Shown here in pieces: positions 43,253 through 52,689 of a DNA stretch of 64,000 bases. Both the position numbers and the translations under genes were made by a program. Numbering within the stretch: position 1 is the stretch's first letter; each line of letters starts with the position of its first letter. The notes under the pieces are model-generated. The model made no database searches and was not told the DNA's origin. It saw nothing but the letters and a program-made list of their open reading frames with translations. Origin of the DNA: Christiangramia sediminis (GTDB lineage Bacteria > Bacteroidota > Bacteroidia > Flavobacteriales > Flavobacteriaceae); assembly GCF_020552705.1 (NCBI RefSeq), contig NZ_JAJBZG010000001.1:620001-684000 (forward strand), given 5' to 3'.

Positions 43253-45421
43253 TTAGAAGAACAATTTAATTCCTCCATTTATCACAAAACCGTCAACCGG
43301 GGCATAAATATCCCTGAATTGCGGATCTGAAATAGAACCGGTATAAATAGAATCAAAACGGGTTTGTCGAGTATCAGTAAAATTTTCAAAATTGAGGAAT
43401 ATTGAAAAGTCATCCCATAATTTTTCCATCATCAGGCCAAAAATCCAATAATCCTGACCGGTAGCACCATCGCTTAACTGCTGCGGACTAAAATAATAGC
43501 CCTCCAAACCAATTTTTAATTTTTCATGTAATTCATACATCAGCACATTATTTAAGCGGTGCTTTGAAACCAGGGGCATTTGAAATGTATTTCCGTTTTC
43601 GGTACGCTTAACATCAGCAAAAGTATAGCCCGTAAAAAGTTTGAAATCTTTATAGCCGAATTTCAAATTTGCTTCAATCCCTTTACTTTCAATAAAACCT
43701 TCGGGTTGCAAGTATTCAAATACACCTTCAGAAGTGTTTTCCAGAATTATGGGATTATCGATCTTAGTATAAAAGAATAGTGTATTGCTGGTAAACTCTA
43801 TAATGTCAAAAAGTTCAGTGCGATAGTTAATATCAAAATTACCTCCAATAGAATTTTCAGCTTCGGTAGTACTCACGTCAATAGGCAATACATTTCTAAA
43901 TTGAAGCCTCTCTGCATCTTCGGTAAAGACCGAAGGCGTTTTGTAACCAAGACCTCCCCCAATTCGGGTGGTAAGCGCATCGTTAATAGTAAACATTGCT
44001 GAGACCCGGGGTAACACAAACCAACCGTATTCATTTTGATAATCGGTTCTAAGGCCTGTTTCCAGTTGAAACCAATCGGTGGCACTCCAGTTGTTCTGCA
44101 CAAAAGCACCATAAGTAAAGTGTTCATAATCTACCACAGGAGCATTCGTAAGCACATCCTGTTCAAAACGATCCACCCATAAATTCAAACCACCTATCCA
44201 TTCCATCGTCTCTGTTCCCAAAACAACAGAAGCCTCGTTATAGGAAGCAAATTGATTTCCAGCAAAGGTATACTTGCCCGTCTCTATTTCCCGGTCAAAA
44301 AAGCTAAAACTGTTTTTCAGGTTAAAACGATTATTATCGTTCCAGGAATGTTCAAACCCCGATTGCAAAGTAGATCTGGCGGTATTATTCCTTTCAAAAA
44401 AGGGATCTTCAACCTCATCTCCTTCCAGATAGCGTATATTCCCGCCGGTACGTTCTTCCACGGTTGTATTCACCCCAACATCAAGTTTTGTATTTTCTGT
44501 AAATTCATAAAAAACCCTGGGATTTATAGTATATCGATCAAATTCTGGAATAGCGGTTAGTCCAATATCTGCCGGATCATAGGGCGAACCAAGATTATAA
44601 GAAGCAAAAACGGTAGTACCAAGTTTTCCGTAGGTATCAGAGTAGAATCCGCTAACGTCCAATCCCAATGCGGAAGTGGCATTGAGCATAAAGTTAAGTT
44701 CTCTTTCTTCACCCGGAGTTTTAGAAATAAGATTCACCAGGCCTGCGATGGCACCACCTCCGTAGAGTGTAGAAGATGAACCTTTAATTACCTCAACCTG
44801 CTTTAGGTCCAGGGGAACTATTTGCAGTAAACTGAGGCCGCCCGAAAATCCTGAATATAAAGGATAGCCGTCTTTGAGCAATTGGGTATACTTCCCGTCG
44901 AGTCCCTGAATTCGAATACTGGAATTTTCGGAAATTGCCGAAGTCTGCTGAGTTTGGATACCGGTGGTTTCGTTAAGCAACATCCTGATATCTCCGGGTT
45001 TCATATTTCCTTTTTCGGTAAGTTCTTCTCCAGAAATAACCTCTACCCTGGTGGGTAAATCTGCAATTGTACGCCTGGAACGGGTGGATTGTATAAAAAT
45101 CTCTTCCATTTCTTCCCCGCCCGGTTGCAGCAAAACTTGGAGTGTATCATTAGTTTTTCTTGGAAAATCAAGACTAACTTCTTCAGAAACAAATCCAACA
45201 AAACTAAATACAATTTTCTGGGTCCCATTAGGGATATTTGTTAAAGATAATTCTCCGTCTATATTAGCCGTGGCTCCTATATTAGTTCCTTCTATTACTG
45301 CGTTTGCACCTAATAAGGGCGTATTATCTTCAGCATTCTTAATTACTGCTTCCAGGGAATTTTGCCCCAGGGAGTTAAAGGCGATCAGGAAGATCACCAT
45401 TTTAAATAATGTTTTAATCAT
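43253..45421 (-). CDS. TonB-dependent outer-membrane receptor
   Basis: 722 aa. Signal peptide (MIKTLFKMVIFLIAFNSLGQ), CarboxypepD_reg-like domain (ADNTPLLGANAVIEGTNIGA type, about 22-105), TonB box region near EEIFIQSTRSR, plug domain (LPTRVEVISGEEL, GSSSTLYGGGAIAGLVNLIS, about 125-235), and a 22-strand barrel ending in GGIKLFF. It takes up a metal complex or small ligand using TonB energy; the substrate cannot be read. It shares a strand and a 32-base gap with the Cys-rich DUF6660 gene upstream, a pairing that points to metal. First chromosomal gene after the island. Confidence 0.92.
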   Translation of the reverse strand: MIKTLFKMVIFLIAFNSLGQNSLEAVIKNAEDNTPLLGANAVIEGTNIGATANIDGELSLTNIPNGTQKIVFSFVGFVSEEVSLDFPRKTNDTLQVLLQPGGEEMEEIFIQSTRSRRTIADLPTRVEVISGEELTEKGNMKPGDIRMLLNETTGIQTQQTSAISENSSIRIQGLDGKYTQLLKDGYPLYSGFSGGLSLLQIVPLDLKQVEVIKGSSSTLYGGGAIAGLVNLISKTPGEERELNFMLNATSALGLDVSGFYSDTYGKLGTTVFASYNLGSPYDPADIGLTAIPEFDRYTINPRVFYEFTENTKLDVGVNTTVEERTGGNIRYLEGDEVEDPFFERNNTARSTLQSGFEHSWNDNNRFNLKNSFSFFDREIETGKYTFAGNQFASYNEASVVLGTETMEWIGGLNLWVDRFEQDVLTNAPVVDYEHFTYGAFVQNNWSATDWFQLETGLRTDYQNEYGWFVLPRVSAMFTINDALTTRIGGGLGYKTPSVFTEDAERLQFRNVLPIDVSTTEAENSIGGNFDINYRTELFDIIEFTSNTLFFYTKIDNPIILENTSEGVFEYLQPEGFIESKGIEANLKFGYKDFKLFTGYTFADVKRTENGNTFQMPLVSKHRLNNVLMYELHEKLKIGLEGYYFSPQQLSDGATGQDYWIFGLMMEKLWDDFSIFLNFENFTDTRQTRFDSIYTGSISDPQFRDIYAPVDGFVINGGIKLFF

Positions 45422-45453
45422 TATGAAAATTTAGGTTATTATACTATTTGTTT

Positions 45454-45780
45454 TCAAGAAATAATAACCTGTTTTGGCGGTTGCCAAACCCTTTCTGAAT
45501 ATTCTGTTTCTATTCTTTTAAATGAAAGACCGAATAAATTTGATAATGCTACTGGTTGAAAATTAAAAGGAATTAATAATCTTTCGCTGATAGATATGAA
45601 GCCTATACAACTGCCGCAGCTGATAAAAGGAGAGCATAATCCACAGTCATCCTTTTCTTTATCATCTCCATTTTCTAATTTTTGGTCTACCAAACTGGAA
45701 TCACAATCATCATCCATACAGCAAGGGTATACAGAAGTTAGCAAGCAAAAAATTCCTAAGAAAACAGCCAGGAGTTTCAT
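45454..45780 (-). CDS. DUF6660-type Cys-rich exported protein
   Basis: 108 aa. Hydrophobic start MKLLAVFLGIFCLLTSVYP, then CCMDDDCDSS, later DDCGLCSPFISCGSCIGF, and a C-terminal VWQPPKQVIIS typical of DUF6660 proteins found next to TonB receptors in flavobacteria. Eight cysteines and acidic residues suggest metal (copper or similar) binding; this is inference. It precedes the TonB receptor gene by 32 bases in one transcript. A TATTTTTG box (45792-45785, minus) lies only 4 bases before the ATG, which could mean a leaderless or nearly leaderless message. Confidence 0.8.
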   Translation of the reverse strand: MKLLAVFLGIFCLLTSVYPCCMDDDCDSSLVDQKLENGDDKEKDDCGLCSPFISCGSCIGFISISERLLIPFNFQPVALSNLFGLSFKRIETEYSERVWQPPKQVIIS

Positions 45781-45843
45781 ACTTCAAAAATAGGAAATTC
45801 TTAAAAAGTAAAGCCGGTTTTGAAAGAAGTCTTCTTAAAATAG

Positions 45844-47211
45844 CTAAGGATAAAGACTGATTTTACTATATAATTCAGGAATGTTAACTTCCCAATTGTA
45901 TGTCTCCTGAAGCTTTAATTTAAGTGTGGACATTACTTGTTTTTCTCCATGTATGAGAAAAACTTTTTCAGGAATATTTTTAATTGATTTTACCCAATCC
46001 AACAATTCGGCTTGATCTGCATGCGCAGATAGACTTTCAATTTTTAAGATTTTTGCGTTGACCTCATAGTATTTCCCCCTGATCTTGATCTCTTTGGCTC
46101 CATCTTCAATTTTTCTACCACGTGTCCCTTCTGCCTGAAAGCCCGTCAAAACAATTCGGGTGGTAGGATTCTCTATAAATTTAGTGAGGTAGGTAAGAAT
46201 TCTCCCGCCAGTAAGCATTCCGCTACCGGCAAGAATAATACGAGGTCTGGATTTATCGATGATCTCCCAGGTGCGCTTATAAGAACTTACCAACTCAAAA
46301 TGCTCATGAATCGCTGTAATTTCAGAGATTTTTTTATGAAATTGATCAAATTTACCAAAAAGAGCAGTGGCGTCTATCCCCATAGGACTATCAATATAGA
46401 TGGGGAGCCTGGGGATCTTATTTTTTTGAAACATTTCCCATAATAATACACTGAGTAATTGAAGCCGTTCCACCGCGAAGCAAGGGATAAGCATTACCCC
46501 GTTTTCGTGGATAATTTCCTTGATACTTTTCGCTAAAATTTCTTCAACATCTTCCTGCGGATGTAAACGGTCTCCATAGGTGCTTTCCATAAATAGAAAA
46601 TTGGCCCATTCAGGTTTTTCCGGGGGATCGAGAAGCAAGTCGTCTTTTCTGCCCAGGTCACCAGAGAAGACAAGTATTTTCCCTTCTATATCTAACTCAA
46701 TAAAGCCTGCGCCTAGAATGTGTCCTGATAACCGATGCCGGAAACGAATACTTTCATTTAATTCATTCCAGGAGCCGCTTTCAAAGATTTGGAAGAAGCG
46801 AAGCGTCTCCTCCACATCATCAAGCGTGTAAAGTGGCAGGGCTGGATGATGTTTTGAATAGTTCTCTTTATTGGCTTTTTCAGCCTCTTCTTCCTGAATT
46901 TTAGCCGTATCTTTTAAAATAATTTCCGCTATTTCCAGCGTTGGGGCATTTCCCAAAATAACACCGTTGAATCCCTGTGCCTTAAGCTTAGGCAAATAAC
47001 CAGTATGGTCAAGATGCCCGTGGGTAAGGATCACATAATCTATTTTTGAAACATCTACAGGCAGTTTTTCCCAGTTTTTCAGGCGTAATTCCTTCAGACC
47101 CTGAAAAAATCCGCAGTCTATAAGAATATGCAGACTATCTGTTTCAATAAGAAATTTTGAACCGGTTACTGTTTCCGCAGCTCCCAAAAACTGAACATTA
47201 AGCTTTTTCAT
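45844..47211 (-). CDS. Beta-CASP metallo-beta-lactamase nuclease (RNA specificity domain)
   Basis: About 455 aa from ATG 47211 (MKKLNVQFLGAAETVTGSKF). Zinc motifs: LTHGHLDHTGYLPKL (HxHxDH, about 55-69), HILGAGF, FSGDLGRKDD, and SAHADQAELLDW with a C-terminal His in LIHGEKQVM. The beta-CASP insert and RMMBL tail (RGRKIEDGAKEIKIRGKYYE) are complete, as in CPSF73-like exonucleases/endonucleases acting on RNA. Target unknown. It overlaps by 14 bases the ATP-cone/endonuclease gene, so the two are made together, a pairing worth noting. All metal ligands look intact. Confidence 0.9.
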   Translation of the reverse strand: MKKLNVQFLGAAETVTGSKFLIETDSLHILIDCGFFQGLKELRLKNWEKLPVDVSKIDYVILTHGHLDHTGYLPKLKAQGFNGVILGNAPTLEIAEIILKDTAKIQEEEAEKANKENYSKHHPALPLYTLDDVEETLRFFQIFESGSWNELNESIRFRHRLSGHILGAGFIELDIEGKILVFSGDLGRKDDLLLDPPEKPEWANFLFMESTYGDRLHPQEDVEEILAKSIKEIIHENGVMLIPCFAVERLQLLSVLLWEMFQKNKIPRLPIYIDSPMGIDATALFGKFDQFHKKISEITAIHEHFELVSSYKRTWEIIDKSRPRIILAGSGMLTGGRILTYLTKFIENPTTRIVLTGFQAEGTRGRKIEDGAKEIKIRGKYYEVNAKILKIESLSAHADQAELLDWVKSIKNIPEKVFLIHGEKQVMSTLKLKLQETYNWEVNIPELYSKISLYP

Positions 47212-48040
47212 TACTTTTTGAATTACATATGCTTTTAAACTCATTAAGAACCTTTCTTCGCCTCTCCTCTGAAATCCCCAAATGATCCAGGTAATGTGGC
47301 TGGCTTAGAAGATGTGATGCAAGCACGACATCCCTTCCTAATAGAAATTGTTTTTCTTCCATGGAGAGCAAGGTAGAGACCGTCACCGGATAAAGTTTCA
47401 AACTGTCAATGCGTTTTTTTAAACTGGCATTTTCCGGATAATCCCAGCTAAGAAGATACAATCCCATACACCTTCCATATTGCAGTGCATCTTCAGTAAA
47501 ACGTGTATTGGTTACCACCCACCCCTGCCCTTCTTTTTCTTCATAGTTTTTGCCAGACATGTGTATGTCCTGAAACCGTGAATGTATATAGAGAGGAATT
47601 TTCACATCACAATTCCTTCCTTCTTCATTATGAAATTTGCACTCTACCAGGTGCCTTTTTCTATCTTTAATAGCTACCACATCCACCTCGTGGGATACAC
47701 ATTTTCCCTCTATTAGTTCTCCAATCTTCACTTGATAGCCATCTCTTTTCATAATTTCTGCGATGAATCTTTCAAAAGGAAAACCTGATGGTCCCATCTC
47801 ATAAATGGCTTTTTTAAGGCTGTATCTGGAAGCATAACATTCTCCAGATTTCTTAAGCATTGAAAATGCCCGGTTATATATTTGTTTCGTTGTGATTCCC
47901 GGGTATAACTCATTGGAAATTTCTTTGAGAACCCAGTTTGCGGTTTTTCTATTGACACCACTTCGCAACAAGGAATTGTTGAGTTTAGTCGGAGAAAAAA
48001 AGACTTTCTCGCCCGAAGATTTTAGGATTTTCCTTTTCAT
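47198..48040 (-). CDS. ATP-cone domain fused to a PD-(D/E)xK endonuclease-like domain
   Basis: 280 aa. Residues ~1-85 form an ATP-cone: KSSGEKVFFSPTKLNNSLLR and then NELYPGITTKQIYNRAFSML, a nucleotide-sensing module best known from ribonucleotide reductases and NrdR. Residues ~95-200 look like an Mrr-type nuclease: FERFIAEIMKRDGYQV, then the catalytic core HEVDVVAIKDRKRHLVECKF (Asp...Glu-x-Lys pattern). A helical tail follows. It may be a nucleotide-gated nuclease; substrate unknown. It overlaps the beta-CASP gene by 14 bases. No methylase or helicase is nearby, so it is not a normal restriction system. Confidence 0.82.
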   Translation of the reverse strand: MKRKILKSSGEKVFFSPTKLNNSLLRSGVNRKTANWVLKEISNELYPGITTKQIYNRAFSMLKKSGECYASRYSLKKAIYEMGPSGFPFERFIAEIMKRDGYQVKIGELIEGKCVSHEVDVVAIKDRKRHLVECKFHNEEGRNCDVKIPLYIHSRFQDIHMSGKNYEEKEGQGWVVTNTRFTEDALQYGRCMGLYLLSWDYPENASLKKRIDSLKLYPVTVSTLLSMEEKQFLLGRDVVLASHLLSQPHYLDHLGISEERRRKVLNEFKSICNSKSNEKA

Positions 48041-48274
48041 CAGAAAAAATGATTAATTAGTTGAAGTTACGTAAAGAGAAGCTCCAACTTTATGATATAA
48101 ATCATCTTTTTTACTGAAAATATCTGGATTTAAGAATAGAAGAGTTTAATCTATTATACGGGAAGCAATAATAGTTTAGGAATAACTCAAAAATGATAAT
48201 TTATGAGTGACAGACTATTAAAAAAAAATTATCGATTTGAAAAGAAAAGTCAGCATTCTATATTAATACTGATT

Positions 48275-49675
48275 TTAAAATTCTACCACTTCTGCCATGG
48301 TTTTAAATAATTCAGCATTGCTTTTTAGTAGTCTATAGGTCATTTCTATTTCCTTTAACCTGGCAGCAATGAGATTATTTTCTCTACTATTAATTAAGAA
48401 AAGAGAACTTTCCCCTAATTCAAATTTTCGTTCTTCTGCGATTACCAAAGACTGGTAATCCCTAACCAGTTGATCCATCAATTCATTTTGTTCCTGTAAA
48501 GCTATAATCTGATTTTGTAATGATCTTAATTCATTTTCAATTTTCAAACGTGCAGTTACCAGATCCAATTCGGCATTTTCAAGTTCAAGTTTGGCAAGCT
48601 GAAGATCACCTCTTTCCTTTCGAAGAAATATGGGGAAGCTAAATTTCATCCCCATTTTGTAATCACGATTGTTCAGGGTATTTAGATCATTTGTGTTACT
48701 GGTTAGAAAATTATATTCCAGATCCAGTTTAGGTAGCAATTTATTAGTTCTTAATTTTTTTTCTACCTCCAGCATATCTATTTCATAAGCAAGAGCTCTT
48801 ACTTTAGGATGTTCTTCTATATTTAGCGCAAAGATTATTTCTTCTGTATTTAATGTTTCAGTTACTTCGGGATAAAGATTTTCATTAGGGATTACTTCAG
48901 GATTTAATTCCAGCGGGATATTTCCTTCCAGCCAGATGAAATTTGAAAGATTTAAACCCGCATTCAATAGGTCTAATTTACTTTGTTCCAGTTCCAGTTT
49001 TCTATTTTGTATGCTAAGTCCTGCTTCAAGTGTATCTATAGCCGGTTTCGCGCCTAACCTATATTCAGCGGAAACACCTCTAAAACGAATTTCTGCATTC
49101 TCAAGGAAATTCTGATAAAGATTATACTCTTGAAAAGCGGTATACCACTCAAAATATGCTACAGATGCTTTATAAAGGATTTCTGCAACCTGTAACTGTC
49201 TTTTTAGCTGAGATTGATTTCTATAAATTTTTGCCTGTTTTAATGCAGCCATACGTTCGCTCATAAAGATCCCGTCTGCAACATTTAATGAAACCCCGGC
49301 AGAATATAGGCCATCTTCGGGTACATTATTTTGAGGGTTTAAATAAACCCCTGAGTTATCCTCAAACTTTGCATTTAATTCAAGTCCATACCAGGTGGGT
49401 ATTTTAAAAGCAGAACTAAAATTGCTATAGTACTCTGTTGCCTTATAATTTTTCGCAGCGTAATCTGCTTCAATTTTAGGATCAAAACTTCCCCTCGCTT
49501 TTAGAAGTTTTATCTCGCCTTCATCCAACAAAAGATCTGCCTGTTTCACCAGGGGATGATATTTCTTAACCATGGCTATATATTCTGTAAAACCAAGGGA
49601 AAGACTATCTTCTATCTGGGAAAAACCTACTGAAGATGTAAATAAGAAAACAAAGAAGACTAAGATTCTGTTCAT
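48275..49675 (-). CDS. TolC-family outer-membrane efflux protein
   Basis: 466 aa. Signal peptide MNRILVFFVFLFTSSVGFSQ, then two long coiled-coil/barrel repeats of the OEP fold: SLGFTEYIAMVKKYHPLVKQ near the start and ELRSLQNQIIALQEQNELMD in the second repeat, with LGESSLFLINSRENNLIAAR typical of the family. It forms the outer-membrane channel. It overlaps the HlyD gene by 4 bases and is the last gene of a TetR-ABC-HlyD-TolC operon. Substrate unknown. Confidence 0.92.
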   Translation of the reverse strand: MNRILVFFVFLFTSSVGFSQIEDSLSLGFTEYIAMVKKYHPLVKQADLLLDEGEIKLLKARGSFDPKIEADYAAKNYKATEYYSNFSSAFKIPTWYGLELNAKFEDNSGVYLNPQNNVPEDGLYSAGVSLNVADGIFMSERMAALKQAKIYRNQSQLKRQLQVAEILYKASVAYFEWYTAFQEYNLYQNFLENAEIRFRGVSAEYRLGAKPAIDTLEAGLSIQNRKLELEQSKLDLLNAGLNLSNFIWLEGNIPLELNPEVIPNENLYPEVTETLNTEEIIFALNIEEHPKVRALAYEIDMLEVEKKLRTNKLLPKLDLEYNFLTSNTNDLNTLNNRDYKMGMKFSFPIFLRKERGDLQLAKLELENAELDLVTARLKIENELRSLQNQIIALQEQNELMDQLVRDYQSLVIAEERKFELGESSLFLINSRENNLIAARLKEIEMTYRLLKSNAELFKTMAEVVEF

Positions 49676-51018
49676 TTTTCAGTTTTATTATTTTTTGCAG
49701 GGGTATAATAATTCTGTGGGAAACCATTTAGCTGACGCCAGATCTCATACCAGATTGGAACATCCTCAAGTAAGGCCAGTGTGGTAGCTCCAGATCCCAC
49801 TCTTATGGCAGCCGGCCAGGGCTCATCATCCTTATCCTGGGAAAGCAGAACCCTGTATTTACCATTACTACTAATAAAATTCTCAATGGCTACTATTTTT
49901 GCCCCGTAGGTTCCATAAGAAACATTTGGCCAACCACTAAATACTATTGCAGGCCAGCCATCAAACCTAATTCTCATTTCTTCACCCAGGTGCAATAAAG
50001 GAAGATCTATAGGATCTACAAAGGTTTCAACCGCCAGGTCGTATTCAGAAGGCATTATTCCTACCAGAGGCTCTCCCTCCTTGAAACTTTCACCTATTCC
50101 AGCCTTTATAGCCTTATTAATATATCCAGACTGTGGTGCCTTAATATAGTAAAGGTCATTCCGCATTTGATAATTAGTATAAGAGCTTTCCAGTTTTGAA
50201 ACATCGGCTTCAGTTTGAAATAGAGCACTCTCTGCGGTAGATCTATCACTATTTGCCTTGGCCATCTTTTCCCTGTATTCCGCACTAATCCTGTTAATTT
50301 CGATCTCTGAGTTTATAATTTCATTCCTGCTATTAAGCAATTTATTTTCCTGGGATATTAATTTAGCCTGTGCTTCCTGAAGTTTTAATCTCTTCTCTTC
50401 TAAATCTGTCATAGACTTCAGTCCTTCCTCATTTAGCTGTTGCGTACGATTAAACTGTCTTTCAGCAATTTCTAAATTCGTCTTAAATGCCTCCAAATCT
50501 ATACTATCACTACGCATCTTAAGTATGCTCTGTTTTAGCTTGTTCTGGGCCTGCTGAAGTTTGAGGTTTCTCTCTGTTTCCAGGGCACTGATCTGACCAC
50601 TAAGAGAGTTGATCTTATTTTCATAAGAATCCATAGACCTCTTTTTGGAATTCACCTGGTCTCCGGTACGTTCGGCTAATTGCGGATCGAAATATTCATT
50701 TTTAATTTCCGATATAAAAAGGATCGTATCCCCTTTATTCACAAAATCTCCTTCGTTAACATACCAGTTCTCAATTCTTCCAGGAATGGGGGATTGAATG
50801 GTCTGAGGTCGCTGCTCTGGAGTTAATGTAGTTACAGAGCCAGTCCCCGAAACTGTTTGCGTCCATGGGAGAAATAGTATAATTACCAAGAAGAGCGCAA
50901 AGAATTTCAAGAACCGATTGAAATACTTAAAATGTGTATCTCTAAGCACCTTCCTGCCCGCTTCAAACTGACCTATATCAATTTTCTCGTGCAACTTATT
51001 ATTAGTGATGTTTAGCAT
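49672..51018 (-). CDS. HlyD/MFP periplasmic adaptor
   Basis: 448 aa. One N-terminal helix (about 38-55, FFALFLVIILFLPWTQTVSG), lipoyl halves VQSPIPGRIENWYVNEGDFVNKGD-type region (about 85-108) and YIKAPQSGYINKAIKAGIGE (about 305-324), and a long coiled coil between (about 135-290). This is the layout of adaptors that join an ABC exporter to TolC. The coiled coil is long, as in type I secretion adaptors. Overlaps tolC by 4 bases and follows the ABC gene after one base. Confidence 0.92.
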   Translation of the reverse strand: MLNITNNKLHEKIDIGQFEAGRKVLRDTHFKYFNRFLKFFALFLVIILFLPWTQTVSGTGSVTTLTPEQRPQTIQSPIPGRIENWYVNEGDFVNKGDTILFISEIKNEYFDPQLAERTGDQVNSKKRSMDSYENKINSLSGQISALETERNLKLQQAQNKLKQSILKMRSDSIDLEAFKTNLEIAERQFNRTQQLNEEGLKSMTDLEEKRLKLQEAQAKLISQENKLLNSRNEIINSEIEINRISAEYREKMAKANSDRSTAESALFQTEADVSKLESSYTNYQMRNDLYYIKAPQSGYINKAIKAGIGESFKEGEPLVGIMPSEYDLAVETFVDPIDLPLLHLGEEMRIRFDGWPAIVFSGWPNVSYGTYGAKIVAIENFISSNGKYRVLLSQDKDDEPWPAAIRVGSGATTLALLEDVPIWYEIWRQLNGFPQNYYTPAKNNKTEK

Positions 51019-51019
51019 C

Positions 51020-52687
51020 TTATTCTTTATGAGTTACTAATTTTCCCTGTTCAATATTCAAGATCCTATCGCAATACTTCTCCCATTTCTTATCCTTACT
51101 ACTTACAATAACCGACCAAGAATTTTCTGAACTAAAAATAAAGTCCAGGATCTTATCTTCTTCTTCGGGATCTAATTGATCCAGGGGTTCATTTAATATT
51201 AATACTGATGGTTTTCTAATGATACTCCTGGCAAGAATGATCTTTCTTCTAATTGAATAAGGAATTTGTAGACCTTCGGGATGAATAATCGTATTTAGTC
51301 CTTTTGGTTGCTGTTTTACAAATCCTGCCAGGCCGGTTTTTTCAAGCGCCCAACGAATCTGCTGTTGTGATATGTTTTTATCCCCGAAAGTGATATTATC
51401 CAGTAAAGTGCCTTCAAATGGTGATTCTTCAGATAAAGATTGCCCCAGTAAAGACCTGTAATGGTTTAACTTGATGCTCTTTATGGAATGGTCATTAATA
51501 AATATTTCACCTCCGGTTGGGGACATGAGCCCTGCTATGAGTTTTAACAGCGTAGATTTACCCGCTCCATTTTTACCTCTTATTAATATTTTTTCACCTG
51601 GACGAATACTAAGATCTATGCCGTTAATAATATTCTTACCGTTGAATCCCTGGTAAGAAATATTTTCCAGTTCTATATGTAAGGTATCGCCCTCAGAAAA
51701 AACCTGGTCTCCGCTTTGATCTTCAAGTTCTTTGTCTACCACCTGCCCCAGTTTTTCAAGGGAAGTAAGAATATCATAAAAAGATTCAATACCCAGAATC
51801 ATTTTTTCTACGGAACTAATTATCAGTAATATGATGATCTCTGCGGCGACAAATTGCCCAATGTTCATTTCCTGATTCAAAACCAGGATCCCTCCAATTA
51901 TCAAAAGACCAGCAGTAACAAGCACTTTAAAGCCTATTATTTGAATGAACTGAAGTTTTAAAATTTGAAAATGACCCTCCCTGGCATCCAGGTAGTCGCT
52001 AACCATTTTATCATTTCTGGAAATTGCATGATTGGTATTCCCAGATACTTTAAAGCTCATTAAAGTCCTGGCTACTTCCTGTATCCAGTGAGCAATCCGA
52101 TACTTATGCTTAGATTCTACAAGACTTGTGACCAAACCTTTTTTAGCCGTAAACTTGAAAACTATATAAATTAATGACACCAGCAATAAGCCATAAATTA
52201 TAAAGAACGGGTGATAAAGTGATAGCAGGATTAATCCAAAGATCACCTGGGTAATGGCGGTGGGAAAATCTATCATTACTTTTCTTAAAGCCTTTTGGAT
52301 AATAAGCACATCAAAAAACCTATTGGCTAGTTCCGGTGGATAGAAGTTCTTTAATTCTTCCATTTTGATCTTCGGAAAGCGGTAGATAAATTCAAACGAG
52401 GCCCGGGTAAAAATTTTCTGCTGAACATTTTCCAGAATCCTGATTTGCATCAACTGAAGTACTCCTACAAATGCAACTCCCAGGGTTACTAAAATAACCA
52501 GCACTACCCAAGAGGTAGAGATCCTGGCTCCCTGTAACAAGTTTACGATGGCTTGAATTCCCAAAGGTACGGAGAGGCTTACCAAACCCGAGAATATGGC
52601 ATAATAGAAAATTTGGAGAAAATCCTTCTTTTCTAGTTTTAGTAAACCTACAAAACGCTGCCAGGGTGTTAGACTTTTTTCCTTCAT
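51020..52687 (-). CDS. ABC exporter half-transporter with degenerate ATPase motifs
   Basis: 555 aa: a six-helix membrane domain (about 20-305) and a nucleotide-binding domain (about 335-555). Walker A is normal (RGKNGAGKSTLLKL, 370-383). The LSGGQ signature is replaced by LQIPYSIRR (473-481), Walker B reads VLILNEP with Asn in place of Asp, and the switch His is lost (VIVSSKDKK). As a homodimer it should hydrolyse ATP poorly, or in an unusual way. There is no C39 peptidase domain. With HlyD and TolC it forms a complete efflux/type I-like system under the TetR regulator. The substitutions may be a family trait. Confidence 0.88.
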   Translation of the reverse strand: MKEKSLTPWQRFVGLLKLEKKDFLQIFYYAIFSGLVSLSVPLGIQAIVNLLQGARISTSWVVLVILVTLGVAFVGVLQLMQIRILENVQQKIFTRASFEFIYRFPKIKMEELKNFYPPELANRFFDVLIIQKALRKVMIDFPTAITQVIFGLILLSLYHPFFIIYGLLLVSLIYIVFKFTAKKGLVTSLVESKHKYRIAHWIQEVARTLMSFKVSGNTNHAISRNDKMVSDYLDAREGHFQILKLQFIQIIGFKVLVTAGLLIIGGILVLNQEMNIGQFVAAEIIILLIISSVEKMILGIESFYDILTSLEKLGQVVDKELEDQSGDQVFSEGDTLHIELENISYQGFNGKNIINGIDLSIRPGEKILIRGKNGAGKSTLLKLIAGLMSPTGGEIFINDHSIKSIKLNHYRSLLGQSLSEESPFEGTLLDNITFGDKNISQQQIRWALEKTGLAGFVKQQPKGLNTIIHPEGLQIPYSIRRKIILARSIIRKPSVLILNEPLDQLDPEEEDKILDFIFSSENSWSVIVSSKDKKWEKYCDRILNIEQGKLVTHKE

Positions 52688-52689
52688 AA

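Noticed and set aside
44964-45434. 156-codon + frame opposite the TonB receptor
   Set aside because: Shadow of the receptor's strongly coding strand; no start signals or recognisable domain.
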